Origin: Oscillospiraceae bacterium
GTDB lineage: Bacteria; Bacillota; Clostridia; Oscillospirales; Oscillospiraceae
Length of the DNA stretch: 64,000 nucleotides
Direction: 5' to 3'
NCBI GenBank assembly: GCA_017482385.1
Contig: JAFUNI010000013.1
Span: forward strand, 1-64,000
Part shown: in pieces, positions 40,568 through 48,898 of the stretch
How the letters are laid out: the number at the start of each line of letters is the position of its first letter
Numbering within the stretch: the first letter of the stretch is position 1
Made by a program: the position numbers and the translations under genes
Notes under the pieces: model-generated
Told to the model about the DNA's origin: nothing
What the model saw: the letters and a program-made list of their open reading frames with translations, nothing else
Database searches by the model: none

Positions 40568-41076
40568 CCGACTACATTGTTCCCGTTTTGCTTTTAACTG
40601 CTTCTCTTTTGGCACTGCGCAAACAGGAAAACAGCTATGATCTGCTCTTGGACGGTGCAGCAGATGGGCTTAAATTACTTGTTTCTTTGGTGCCCACTCT
40701 GATTCTATTGCTGACAGCAGTAACAATGCTCCGGGCATCGGGGGCAATGGAGGCTATCAGCAAGTTCCTCTCCCCTGTTTTTCGGTTTGTGGGGATTCCC
40801 CCGGAAACAGCCATGTTGGTGTTGATTCGCCCTATCAGCGGCAGTGCAGCCTTGGCTGTGGGCGCGGATTTAATGACACAATACGGGGTAGATTCCCTTG
40901 TAGGCAGAACAGCCGCGGTGATGCTGGGATCTACGGAGACCACCTTTTACACCATCAGCGTGTATTTTGGTGCTGCCGGGATCAAAAAGACCCGCTACAC
41001 CCTGCCTGCCGCTTTGTTCGCGGATTTCGTGGGGTTCTTTATGGCATCAGTAACGGTGCGGCTGTTTATGCAATAA
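40564..41076 (+). CDS. spmB: Spore maturation protein SpmB
   Basis: A 170-residue membrane protein from ATG 40564, overlapping the spmA stop as ATGA; the longer frame from 40492 lies inside spmA. It carries the second half-gate signature, PISGSAALAVGADLMTQYG and MLGSTETTFYTISVYFG, shared by SpmB proteins. It works with SpmA in spore core dehydration. Confidence 0.93.
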   Translation: MTDYIVPVLLLTASLLALRKQENSYDLLLDGAADGLKLLVSLVPTLILLLTAVTMLRASGAMEAISKFLSPVFRFVGIPPETAMLVLIRPISGSAALAVGADLMTQYGVDSLVGRTAAVMLGSTETTFYTISVYFGAAGIKKTRYTLPAALFADFVGFFMASVTVRLFMQ

Positions 41077-41122
41077 TATCTCCCATCCAAACACTGCACA
41101 TTTGCCATCCCGCACAAGGCGC

Positions 41123-41950
41123 TCAAACAAACAAGTTTTCTATGCTGCTTCCGTGCCGTAAAGTCAGCTGTGGAATGATTGCGTTTACATACATTCTGGC
41201 ATTTTCGTCGGTGAGATTCAGCCACTGGCACAACTGCTGTGCTGCATCGGATAGACATTCCTCGGTTGCATCCGCAAGCGCGGATATGATCATTACATAC
41301 TCTTCTGGTTCAAATACCAGCGAATGGATCCCTGTGCCAAGAATGGCTTTGCCGATCCCGTTGAGCAAGAGCTGTTCGCATTGATTGATGGTTTCCGGCA
41401 TCAAACGATCCCAAAACAGCTCCAGCATATCATCCGGCACACCTGCCATAATCTGGTTTTCTATCCACATCACATTTAAGTAAAAGATACAGCGGTCGAC
41501 CCCCCGGATACCCTCCGGCTGAGAGACCAACATTGGATAAAACAGTTCCTCCGGCTCTCTGTGTGCCAAATGTAGATGGTCATAGGTGTCAAGGTAATGC
41601 CGCAAATAGCGCAGGGCCTCCCAGCGGCATTCCGTCTGCCACTGTGGCGCAGTTGCGTAAACCAGTTCATATAAAGATTTTGCTTTTTGCAGCTTGCCGT
41701 CCAGGATGTCCTGTCCTATTTTGAGCGTTTCTTCGACATTAGTGTTGGCATAAATGCCGCCGGCAAGCTGCAGTGTATAATCAATAGATTCCATCAGCTC
41801 CTGTGCAAGCTCAACAGGAACAGAGGAATTGCTGCCCATATGCCGATGCTTGTGGTAGCTTTCTACCTGCTTTCCCATAAGGACATATATTTGGTGCATA
41901 ACGCGCTGTTGCTCTTCCGGGGAAAGAGGGGTTACAGGAAGTTGATTCAA
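41123..41950 (-). CDS. Conserved helical protein, DUF6179-like
   Basis: A 275-residue soluble, mostly helical protein with no signal peptide. Distinct segments include PVELAQELMESIDYTLQLAGG and LDTYDHLHLAHREPEELFYP. From memory it resembles DUF6179, found next to DUF6323 in Clostridia; no function is known. Its start overlaps the stop of the DUF6323-like gene (ATGA), so the two products are made together and probably interact. Confidence 0.75.
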   Translation of the reverse strand: MNQLPVTPLSPEEQQRVMHQIYVLMGKQVESYHKHRHMGSNSSVPVELAQELMESIDYTLQLAGGIYANTNVEETLKIGQDILDGKLQKAKSLYELVYATAPQWQTECRWEALRYLRHYLDTYDHLHLAHREPEELFYPMLVSQPEGIRGVDRCIFYLNVMWIENQIMAGVPDDMLELFWDRLMPETINQCEQLLLNGIGKAILGTGIHSLVFEPEEYVMIISALADATEECLSDAAQQLCQWLNLTDENARMYVNAIIPQLTLRHGSSIENLFV

Positions 41951-42405
41951 AGGAATGCCTCCTCATCCACATAGCGGTCGTCAAAATCGTGTCTTGCCCA
42001 ACGGCACAGTTCCTCCAATGAGATGGTGGTAAGTACTTCCGTAGAGCCGTGGGCTGGCCCGTTGAACACTTTCTCCATAAATTCGATCAAATCATCGTCG
42101 GAGAAACGGTCTTCAGACTCATTCTTAAAATAATAGAATGCATCTTGAAGATCGCCTAAGGTGGCAGTGTAGTTATAAGCATCTACATACGGAGACTTGC
42201 AGAAGGCACGAATCAGCTTTGGAAGTATTCCACCACCAAACTCAACACGGCCGGTATTTTGCAGTGCCTGTCCCCGAAGCTCAACCAGTTCTGTAATATC
42301 TGCTTCCGTAAGGGTCAGACCGTAAAGCCGGTTCAGTTCGCTACAGCAGCGAATTTCATCTTTTGCTGCGGATATTTGCATTTGACGGATTTGCAAATCA
42401 TTCAT
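41947..42405 (-). CDS. Conserved small protein, DUF6323-like
   Basis: A 152-residue acidic helical protein, start ATG 42405 behind a G-rich binding site (GGGGGG). It contains SELNRLYGLTLTEADITELVELR and ends EELCRWARHDFDDRYVDEEAFL. It resembles DUF6323 from memory. It is the first gene of a two-gene unit whose partner is the DUF6179-like gene. Such pairs recur in sporulating Clostridia, and spmA/spmB lie convergent to it, but a sporulation role is only a guess. Confidence 0.75.
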   Translation of the reverse strand: MNDLQIRQMQISAAKDEIRCCSELNRLYGLTLTEADITELVELRGQALQNTGRVEFGGGILPKLIRAFCKSPYVDAYNYTATLGDLQDAFYYFKNESEDRFSDDDLIEFMEKVFNGPAHGSTEVLTTISLEELCRWARHDFDDRYVDEEAFL

Positions 42406-42519
42406 AATACATCCCCCCCTTATGCTGTCTATTTTACAGGAAAGAAAACAAACTACAAGTCTTGAAAAACAGCCTGTTTTCTGTTATAATATTTACAGCA
42501 AAAGAGAAGAACCTTTATA

Positions 42520-42551
42520 AAAAAGCGGTGTGCCGAAGCACACCGCTTTTT
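42520..42551 (-). terminator. Terminator after the CD1247-like gene
   Basis: AAAAAGCGGTGTGC (42520-42533) pairs with GCACACCGCTTTTT (42538-42551) around CGAA. Confidence 0.93.
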
Positions 42552-42562
42552 GTTATCTTGGG

Positions 42563-43033
42563 TTATTCTTCCTCTTCATCCTCGTCGTCGAAGGAAAACT
42601 CCAGGGTCTCGCCGCACTCATCGCAGATGATGCTGCCCTCTTCCAGGGTATCCTCATCGAAAGCGATCACATTGCCGCAAGCGCACTTGACTTCGTAAAT
42701 GGTGGTCTCTTCGTCGCCGAAGTCGAAGCCTTCGTCCTCGAAGTCATCCTCGTCCTCGTAGTCATCGAAATCGTCCTCGTCCCACTCGTCATCGTAGTCC
42801 TCGTCATCCTCTTCGTCGAGAATGTAGTCCTCGATAGCGTCCAGGTCTTCTTCGATCTCATCCAGCTCGTCGGAAATAGCAATGGTGGTATCTTCGATAT
42901 CGGTAACCTTCTTGGTCACATCGCCCAGCAGGTCCACGATGGCAGAGATCAGCTTGCCCTCGGCCTTCTCGGTATCCAGGTTCAAGCCATCCATCAAGCC
43001 CTTCAAATAGGCGGACTTTTCAGAAATCGTCAT
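42563..43033 (-). CDS. Acidic zinc-ribbon protein, CD1247 N-terminal-domain type
   Basis: A 156-residue protein with three parts. Residues 1-60 match the CD1247 N-terminal domain (KSAYLKGLMDGLNLDTEKAEGKLISAIVDLLGDV). The middle is an extremely acidic Asp/Glu stretch. The C-terminus is a zinc ribbon (CACGNVI ... CDECGETL). Clostridial genomes commonly place this gene beside efp, as here. The ribbon and acidic linker suggest contact with RNA polymerase or ribosomal components; this is inference. GGAG precedes ATG 43033. Confidence 0.85.
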   Translation of the reverse strand: MTISEKSAYLKGLMDGLNLDTEKAEGKLISAIVDLLGDVTKKVTDIEDTTIAISDELDEIEEDLDAIEDYILDEEDDEDYDDEWDEDDFDDYEDEDDFEDEGFDFGDEETTIYEVKCACGNVIAFDEDTLEEGSIICDECGETLEFSFDDEDEEEE

Positions 43034-43056
43034 AAGAATTCTCCTAACTGAAAGAA

Positions 43057-43620
43057 TTAAGCCTTGGAACGGCCCAGGTACTCACCGGTACGGGTATCGA
43101 CCTGAATCTTTTCGCCCTCGTTGATGAACAGGGGCACCTTAACCTCAGCGCCGGTCTCCAGGGTAGCGGGCTTCAGGGTGTTGGTAGCGGTGTTGCCGGC
43201 AAAGCCGGGCTCGGTGGAAGTAACGATCAGGTCAGCAAAGTTGGGAACTTCCACGCCAAAAACATTGCCCTTGTAGCTCATGATGGTGCAGACATCGTTC
43301 TCCTTCACGAAAGCGAAGGAATCGTCCAGAGCGTCCTTGCTGATAGGAACCAGCTCGTAGGTCTCGCCGTCCATGAAGTAGTACAGATCGCCATCGTTGT
43401 AAGAGTACTCCATCTTCTTTCTCTCAATGAAAGCAGTGGGGAACTTGGCAGAGGGGTTCAAGCTGGTTTCGGTCACGCCGCCGGTGATCACGTTCTTCAT
43501 CTTAACGCGAACAAAGGCTGCGCCCTTACCGGGCTTAACATGCTGGAACTCGATAACCTGCATAACCTTGCCATCCAGCTCAAAGGTAACGCCGTTTCTA
43601 ATATCACCTGCAGAAATCAT
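43057..43620 (-). CDS. efp: Translation elongation factor EF-P
   Basis: A 187-residue EF-P of normal length. The loop [10 protein letters not shown] puts the conserved tip lysine at residue 32, the position modified in other bacteria; no epmA/epmB or ymfI-type modification gene is visible nearby. EF-P relieves ribosome stalling at polyproline. The Pro-rich stretches of the adhesin encoded at 55172-61543 would be likely clients. AGGAGG precedes ATG 43620. Confidence 0.97.
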   Translation of the reverse strand: MISAGDIRNGVTFELDGKVMQVIEFQHVKPGKGAAFVRVKMKNVITGGVTETSLNPSAKFPTAFIERKKMEYSYNDGDLYYFMDGETYELVPISKDALDDSFAFVKENDVCTIMSYKGNVFGVEVPNFADLIVTSTEPGFAGNTATNTLKPATLETGAEVKVPLFINEGEKIQVDTRTGEYLGRSKA

Positions 43621-43728
43621 TTTGTATATCCTCCTAAGTGTATGCCCCAGTAGGGCTATTTTAACAATATGTTAGCAATTTATTTTAACCGATTTTTTCC
43701 TATATTGCAAGAGGAAAAACGCATTTTT

Positions 43729-44793
43729 TCAAATAATTATCAAATCTTTGGGGCTTTTCGTGATATTTTCACAGCCGTCGGCTGTAAAAATCACCACATC
43801 TTCGATTCTTACACCGAATTTTCCCGGCAGGTAAATGCCCGGCTCGGCAGATGTCACCATGCCCGGCTGCATCACCGTGTTGCCGCTTGGGTTACAATTG
43901 GGGGCTTCGTGGACTTCCATACCAAGGCCATGGCCATAGCCGTGGCCGAAGTATTCTCCGTAACCGGCATCGGCGATCACTTTCCGGGCCGCGGCATCTA
44001 CTTCCTTTCCCTTCACCCCGGCGCGGGTTGCTGCAATACCCGCAAGCTGGGCCTGCAGGACCGTATTGTAGACCTTTTTCATCTCATCGGTTGCGTAACC
44101 GATTGCCACGGTGCGGGTCATATCGGAGCAATAGCCCTGTAGCATCAGGCCAAAGTCCATGGTGACAAAATCCCCCTCCCGGATCACCCGGTCGGTAGCC
44201 ACGCCGTGGGGCAAACTGGTATTCGGGCCGGACACCACGATGGGATCAAAGGACAGTCCCTCACCGCCGTTTTTATACAGGCAGTAGATGATCTCCGCCT
44301 GCAGCTCTTTTTCCGTCATACCGGCCTTGATCCGGGTCAGCACCTCTGAAAAAGCCTTATCTGCCATCGCTTGAGCCTGGCGAATAATATCCAGCTCCCA
44401 GGGTTCTTTCACATGGCGAAAACCGCTGATTTCCGTGTGCATGGGGATCAGCTTGGCATTTAAGTCGGCAACATATTCGTTGAATTCCGCCACAGTCAGA
44501 TAGTTTTCTTCATAGCCCAATGCGGTGATGCCAAAATCGGCAATGGCTTCATTCAGCAGCTGGGAATACGGATGTTCCCGGTCTGTCATCAAAACTTCAA
44601 AGTCACGGATTCCGTTCTGCGCCGCTTCGATATAGCGGCTGTCGGTAAAATAGCGGCAGCCCTTTTTGCTGACAATGGCCACGCCCTCAGCAATGTCAAA
44701 CTCTGCGCCGTAATGGCGGCTGTAACGGGAAGTGAGCAACAGTCCGTCAACCTGCTCACCTAACAAACTTAAATACTTATCAAGATTTTTCAA
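43729..44793 (-). CDS. M24-family aminopeptidase (Xaa-Pro type)
   Basis: A 354-residue pita-bread peptidase. Metal ligands are visible in VTMDFGLMLQGYCSDMTRTVAIG (two Asp), GHGYGHGLGMEVHEAP (His) and the two later Glu (SAEPGIYL, GVRIEDV). It removes N-terminal residues, usually before proline. The start is TTG 44793, with AAAGGAG 9 bases upstream, overlapping the yqeG stop as TTGA. It lies upstream of efp, a conserved pairing in Firmicutes. Confidence 0.93.
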   Translation of the reverse strand: MKNLDKYLSLLGEQVDGLLLTSRYSRHYGAEFDIAEGVAIVSKKGCRYFTDSRYIEAAQNGIRDFEVLMTDREHPYSQLLNEAIADFGITALGYEENYLTVAEFNEYVADLNAKLIPMHTEISGFRHVKEPWELDIIRQAQAMADKAFSEVLTRIKAGMTEKELQAEIIYCLYKNGGEGLSFDPIVVSGPNTSLPHGVATDRVIREGDFVTMDFGLMLQGYCSDMTRTVAIGYATDEMKKVYNTVLQAQLAGIAATRAGVKGKEVDAAARKVIADAGYGEYFGHGYGHGLGMEVHEAPNCNPSGNTVMQPGMVTSAEPGIYLPGKFGVRIEDVVIFTADGCENITKSPKDLIII

Positions 44794-45293
44794 GGGGCGA
44801 TTCTCCTTTTGCAGGCAGCAGCTCTCCAGGGCAGCTCCAAAACGCCCCGGGCCTTCAGCCAGAAATTATGGTTATGTATTGCCTTTACCAGGATGGACTG
44901 GACTCCGGCGCTGTTGCCGCCCAGCACATCTGTATAGATCTGGTCACCTGCCAGGGCGCAGTTTTCTTTGGGCAGGCCGTAGCGGGACAGGCACTCCCGG
45001 ATACCCTTGGTGCCGGGTTTTTTCGCATGGGTGATACAGGGAATGCCGTATTGGTCACAGAATATCTTCACCCGGTTCTTTTTGCTGTTGGACACCACAC
45101 AGATCTCCACAGAAGAATCTGTCATCGTTTGAAGCCAGGCGGCCATTTCTCTTGTCGGCGCATTGGTGGCATAGGGCACGATGGTATTGTCAAAATCCAG
45201 CATCAAGAGCCTAATGCCCTTTTCTTCCAAGATTGCGGGGGTCAGCTCTGTGATTGAATCAACTTTCCACATAGGCAGCAGAGGAAAACGCAT
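44790..45293 (-). CDS. yqeG: YqeG-family HAD phosphatase
   Basis: A 167-residue HAD IIIA phosphatase. Motif I is MLDFDNTIVPY (residues about 31-41), motif II VVSNSKKNR, and motif IV AGDQIYTDVLGGN. It belongs to the YqeG family, whose substrate in Bacillus is not settled. The binding site is weak (AGCAGG). The gene heads the unit yqeG-pepP-efp-CD1247. Confidence 0.88.
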   Translation of the reverse strand: MRFPLLPMWKVDSITELTPAILEEKGIRLLMLDFDNTIVPYATNAPTREMAAWLQTMTDSSVEICVVSNSKKNRVKIFCDQYGIPCITHAKKPGTKGIRECLSRYGLPKENCALAGDQIYTDVLGGNSAGVQSILVKAIHNHNFWLKARGVLELPWRAAACKRRIAP

Positions 45294-45354
45294 ATCGCAA
45301 AACCTGCTTTCATAAAATATGCTATGATTATAGCACAGGGGGCGGTGTTTGTCT

Positions 45355-46032
45355 ATGTTTTCTCAGGTGTTTCTTGCGGTGACGGCCAGAGAATTGGAAG
45401 CTGTCCGTCCCAAACGAACAGCTTATATAGCCTGTCATTTTTCTGCCGGGGGTTCAGGCCTCTCCAATATGCCCCACACATTGCCAGAAGGCAGCATATT
45501 ACTCTTAGATGACAGCACACCGGTACAAGGTCACGACCCGGAAACTGTGGTAAAACAATTAAACGAACTGGCAAGCACATTTTCGCTCCGGGCGGTATTG
45601 TTGGATTTTCAAAGGCCACCTGCCGCAGAGGCGCAAAAAATGGCAGCTTTCATTTTGGAGAATTGTAAGTGCACAGCAGCGGTAACGCCGGCTTATGCAA
45701 AGGTGGGATTCCCGGTATTCCTACCACCGCCACCGGCAAACAAATCCCTAAAGGAATATTTGAAACCCTGGAACAAGGTGTATTTGGAACTATACGCTGA
45801 AGGGTTGGAGATTACCGTCACAAAGGAAGGCAGCCGGTTTTCTCCTATTTCTTCTGCTTCTCCCCTGCCCTTAACAGACAAACGGCTTCACTGTCACTAT
45901 GGGGTGACAGTTTTCCCGGGAAAGGCTGTTTTTACTCTCAGCCGCAGCCGGGAGGATCTTTCCGCCCTTGCCCGGGAAGCAGAAGAATTGGGTGTTCTTG
46001 GGGTCGTGGGACTATACCGGGAATTGCAATAA
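45355..46032 (+). CDS. Protein of unknown function, 225 residues
   Basis: ATG 45355 with GGGGGCGG upstream; a TTG two codons earlier is less likely. The protein is cytoplasmic, with alternating strand and helix segments (SILLLDDSTPV, LRAVLLDFQRPP, TAAVTPAYAKVGFPVFLPP) that suggest an alpha/beta or partial TIM-barrel fold. A proline run (FLPPPPANK) lies mid-protein. I do not recognise the family. It is divergent from yqeG, with which it shares an upstream region of about 60 bases, and it ends in a bidirectional terminator. Confidence 0.7.
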   Translation: MFSQVFLAVTARELEAVRPKRTAYIACHFSAGGSGLSNMPHTLPEGSILLLDDSTPVQGHDPETVVKQLNELASTFSLRAVLLDFQRPPAAEAQKMAAFILENCKCTAAVTPAYAKVGFPVFLPPPPANKSLKEYLKPWNKVYLELYAEGLEITVTKEGSRFSPISSASPLPLTDKRLHCHYGVTVFPGKAVFTLSRSREDLSALAREAEELGVLGVVGLYRELQ

Positions 46033-46063
46033 AAAAGAGGAATCCAATTGGATTCCTCTTTTT
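46032..46063. terminator. Bidirectional terminator
   Basis: AAAAAGAGGAATCC (46032-46045) pairs with GGATTCCTCTTTTT (46050-46063). It ends both the unknown gene and the convergent six-gene operon. Confidence 0.93.
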
Positions 46064-46067
46064 ATTT

Positions 46068-47558
46068 TTACCAAATTTCAGCTTTTTCCGGGAAAACTGC
46101 CTCCTCGAAGGGATACAGACCCTTGGGAAGGTTATCCCACTGCATCTCCTTCAAATTGGAAGCACCGGCGCCGGGGGTGTCGCCGAAGTACACCAAGTCA
46201 GAAATGTAGCTGTACGGCTCACGGAAAGAGGTATTGGCCTTGACCACCACCAAGTCGCACAGTGCAGGATCAACGCCAAAACCACGCAGGACCTGAGGAT
46301 CACCGGAGGCAGTACCACGATGGCACAGAACCACATAGATATTGCCGAAGCTGACCACAGCGGTCTTGCCCAGCCAAGCAGGATTGCCTCTGCCAGCCTT
46401 GCCTTCCTGGCGGAACCAACCGTCATGGAGAGAACGAACCAGGCCCTCAGCCTTCAGAGGGCCGGGCATACCCTTGGTAAAGCCTGCGCCAACAGTGAAT
46501 TGGGCCTTATTGCCCACACCGGTCCGGAATGCCAATTCCACAGAAGCGGGATCAACAATGAACATACCTGCCCGCAAATTGCTGCCACGCTCCAAAAGGC
46601 GCAGAGCAACTGCACAGCTGTCACCCACAGCGCCGCCGTTGGGAGAGTCCGCTGCGTCAACCAACAGCACAGGCTTGCCGGTGGTGTTAGCCTCGGCGGC
46701 ATCAATGATTTCGTCGATAGACTTAAGATCAGGCCACATATCGTCCTTAGCATTCCACAGATCCGTAGCCAACTCCATAGCGCAAGCCGCTGCCTGGTCA
46801 GTATCTTCAGCAATCGTAACGACCCGGGTCATAATCTCGGGAATATCCAGCCAGGGCTGCACAGGGAAAACAGTGGCATCGGAGATCTTGCCGTCAGCAA
46901 TCATACCCTTTGCCTTTTCCAACAGGCCCTTGAAGGGCTCTTCCCGGGTGGTATAGCCGGCAGGAGGTACAAACATAGGAAGATTCATCGTAGCCATGCG
47001 GTACTTCTTGCCTTCCAGCAGGCCCATCAGGTGCTTGGCAGCACGGTAGCCGGTCTCAAAGAAGTCAATATGGGGATAGGTCTGATAGCCGCAAACGATG
47101 TCGGCATTTTTCAGAATCTTGTCGGTGATCTTTGCGTGGAGGTCAAAGGAGGCAGCGATAGGCTTATCTCCTGCCAGCTTACGCAGGATCTCCAGGAAGA
47201 AACCACAGGCATCGTCCTCATTTTCCGTGCAAGTAGCACCATGGAGGGAAGCATAAATTCCGTCAAACTCCTCGTTTTGGCAATAGTATGCCATGCGCTC
47301 GCACAGATAGTTTACCACCTGGTCCGAAACACGACCACCGGAACTGGCGTGAAGGAACACGGTGGGGACCACCTCGCCACCGGCCTCGGTAATGGCGGTA
47401 TAGCCACCATGGACAGCGGACTTGCCGTCGAGAGATTTCTGTAAACGGGCTTCGCCCTCAAATTCCCGGTTTGTACCGAAACGGTCAATATCCCATGTAA
47501 TGGGATTGAAAGTATTGGATTCCTGATGGAAGGAGCACACCAAAATTCGTTTTTTCAT
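46068..47558 (-). CDS. M81-family (MlrC-like) protein
   Basis: A 496-residue protein beginning KKRILVCSFHQESNTFNP, the typical start of the MlrC family. YASLHGATCTENEDDACG and SFDLHAKIT hold the likely zinc ligands. A C-terminal domain begins near residue 300 (VLLVDAADSPNGGAVGD). MlrC in Sphingomonas is linked to breakdown of microcystin peptide products; most family members are uncharacterised hydrolases encoded with transport and catabolic genes. It is the last gene of the operon that begins with the GlpA-like flavoprotein. Confidence 0.9.
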   Translation of the reverse strand: MKKRILVCSFHQESNTFNPITWDIDRFGTNREFEGEARLQKSLDGKSAVHGGYTAITEAGGEVVPTVFLHASSGGRVSDQVVNYLCERMAYYCQNEEFDGIYASLHGATCTENEDDACGFFLEILRKLAGDKPIAASFDLHAKITDKILKNADIVCGYQTYPHIDFFETGYRAAKHLMGLLEGKKYRMATMNLPMFVPPAGYTTREEPFKGLLEKAKGMIADGKISDATVFPVQPWLDIPEIMTRVVTIAEDTDQAAACAMELATDLWNAKDDMWPDLKSIDEIIDAAEANTTGKPVLLVDAADSPNGGAVGDSCAVALRLLERGSNLRAGMFIVDPASVELAFRTGVGNKAQFTVGAGFTKGMPGPLKAEGLVRSLHDGWFRQEGKAGRGNPAWLGKTAVVSFGNIYVVLCHRGTASGDPQVLRGFGVDPALCDLVVVKANTSFREPYSYISDLVYFGDTPGAGASNLKEMQWDNLPKGLYPFEEAVFPEKAEIW

Positions 47559-47573
47559 TCTTTCATCTCCTGC

Positions 47574-48884
47574 TTATTTCAATAATTCTGTCAGTACCCG
47601 ACCATCGGCCTCGGGCATAGTTTCTCCAAGCACGGCAGCCAAGGTGGGTGCAATATCCACCAGCTTTGCATTTTCAAGAACAGCGCCGTGCTTAAAAGCG
47701 GGGCCATGGGCCAGGAACACAGGCTGGGGACCCAATTCCGGCTCATAGCCGTGGGTACCGCATAAAGGCTTCTGTTCGTCTGCGCCCAGGATCTCAATTG
47801 CATCCTCGGTCCAGGCTTCGCTGACAGAAGTCTTGCCGTCGGTTGCCAGCATAAAGCTAAACGGACCGTATGTGCCGTATTTTTCCTTGGCTTCCTCGGT
47901 GGTATACACCTTTGTAAGACCCCACTTTTTCTCGTCGACCAGTTTCTGCAAATAGGCATACACCTTATCGTACAGTTTTTTATTGTTGGGGTCACGCAGG
48001 TAGACGGAGGCGGACATTGCGTTGTTCTGTGCAAAGGCCTGCCAGTCATAAACCGTACCGTCCGGCGCTACATCCAGGAAACCGCCCTTGGCCAGCAACA
48101 CATTGGGTCGGATGCGCTTTTCATAGTCCATCTGACCGTGGTCACTCAGGATCACAAAGTTGGTATCCTCATAGGTGCCGGCATCAGTCATTGCGGCAAG
48201 CACATCGCCCAGCCACGCGTCGGTACGATCCAATGCCTCAAAAACGCTTTTGCCAAACACGCCGTCGGTGTGACGGGCGGAGTCCAGCGCGCAGTTATGG
48301 ACCAGCAAAACATCGGGCTTGGCATCCCGGATCAGGGAGCAGGTACATGCCATAATAAAGGGATCAAAGCCAAGCTTACTCTTGCCTTCCGGGTGGACAC
48401 GGGGAGGCAGGAACTCATAATTATCCCGGACAGCCTTCATAGCAACTTCGTCAGCGCCCATTTTGGTGAAAGCCTGCTCGGGACTCTCATCCCGATAGAA
48501 GAAGAAATACTCATTGATAATGTAGTCTACATTGGGGTTATTGCCAGTAATGGGCCAATAGACAGAGGCTGTGGTACAGCCCGCCCGCTTGGCAGCGGCA
48601 AAAATGTCCTCAACGCGGATGACCTTGGAATCCAGATACCAATGCTTTTTCTTATCGTCATAGTCTTTGAACGGTACATTGTTGTAAATGCCGTGCTTTC
48701 CGGGGTAGCAGCCGGTCATCATAGTAGTGTGGGCGGGATATGTTATGGCAGGAAATACAGAAAGTACCTTTTCCACCTCTGCCCGCTTTTCCATGATTTT
48801 ACGGAAGTTGGGTTTGGTCATCATATAGGCCACATCTTCGTGGACCATAGCGTCCATAGACAACACAAACAGCTTCTGCTTCAT
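47574..48884 (-). CDS. NPP-type phosphodiesterase, copy 1
   Basis: A 436-residue member of the nucleotide pyrophosphatase/phosphodiesterase branch of the alkaline phosphatase superfamily. Asp11 (SMDAM) and Thr48 (AITYPAHTT) are the likely metal ligand and nucleophile; other ligands are in NCALDSARHTDG, LSDHGQMD and GTHGYEP. There is no signal peptide, so it acts in the cytoplasm, unlike most eukaryotic NPPs. It is closely related to the product encoded at 48899-50206, and the two C-termini are identical over about 27 residues. It probably cleaves a small phosphodiester; the substrate is unknown. Confidence 0.88.
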   Translation of the reverse strand: MKQKLFVLSMDAMVHEDVAYMMTKPNFRKIMEKRAEVEKVLSVFPAITYPAHTTMMTGCYPGKHGIYNNVPFKDYDDKKKHWYLDSKVIRVEDIFAAAKRAGCTTASVYWPITGNNPNVDYIINEYFFFYRDESPEQAFTKMGADEVAMKAVRDNYEFLPPRVHPEGKSKLGFDPFIMACTCSLIRDAKPDVLLVHNCALDSARHTDGVFGKSVFEALDRTDAWLGDVLAAMTDAGTYEDTNFVILSDHGQMDYEKRIRPNVLLAKGGFLDVAPDGTVYDWQAFAQNNAMSASVYLRDPNNKKLYDKVYAYLQKLVDEKKWGLTKVYTTEEAKEKYGTYGPFSFMLATDGKTSVSEAWTEDAIEILGADEQKPLCGTHGYEPELGPQPVFLAHGPAFKHGAVLENAKLVDIAPTLAAVLGETMPEADGRVLTELLK

Positions 48885-48898
48885 AATAAATCTCCAGT

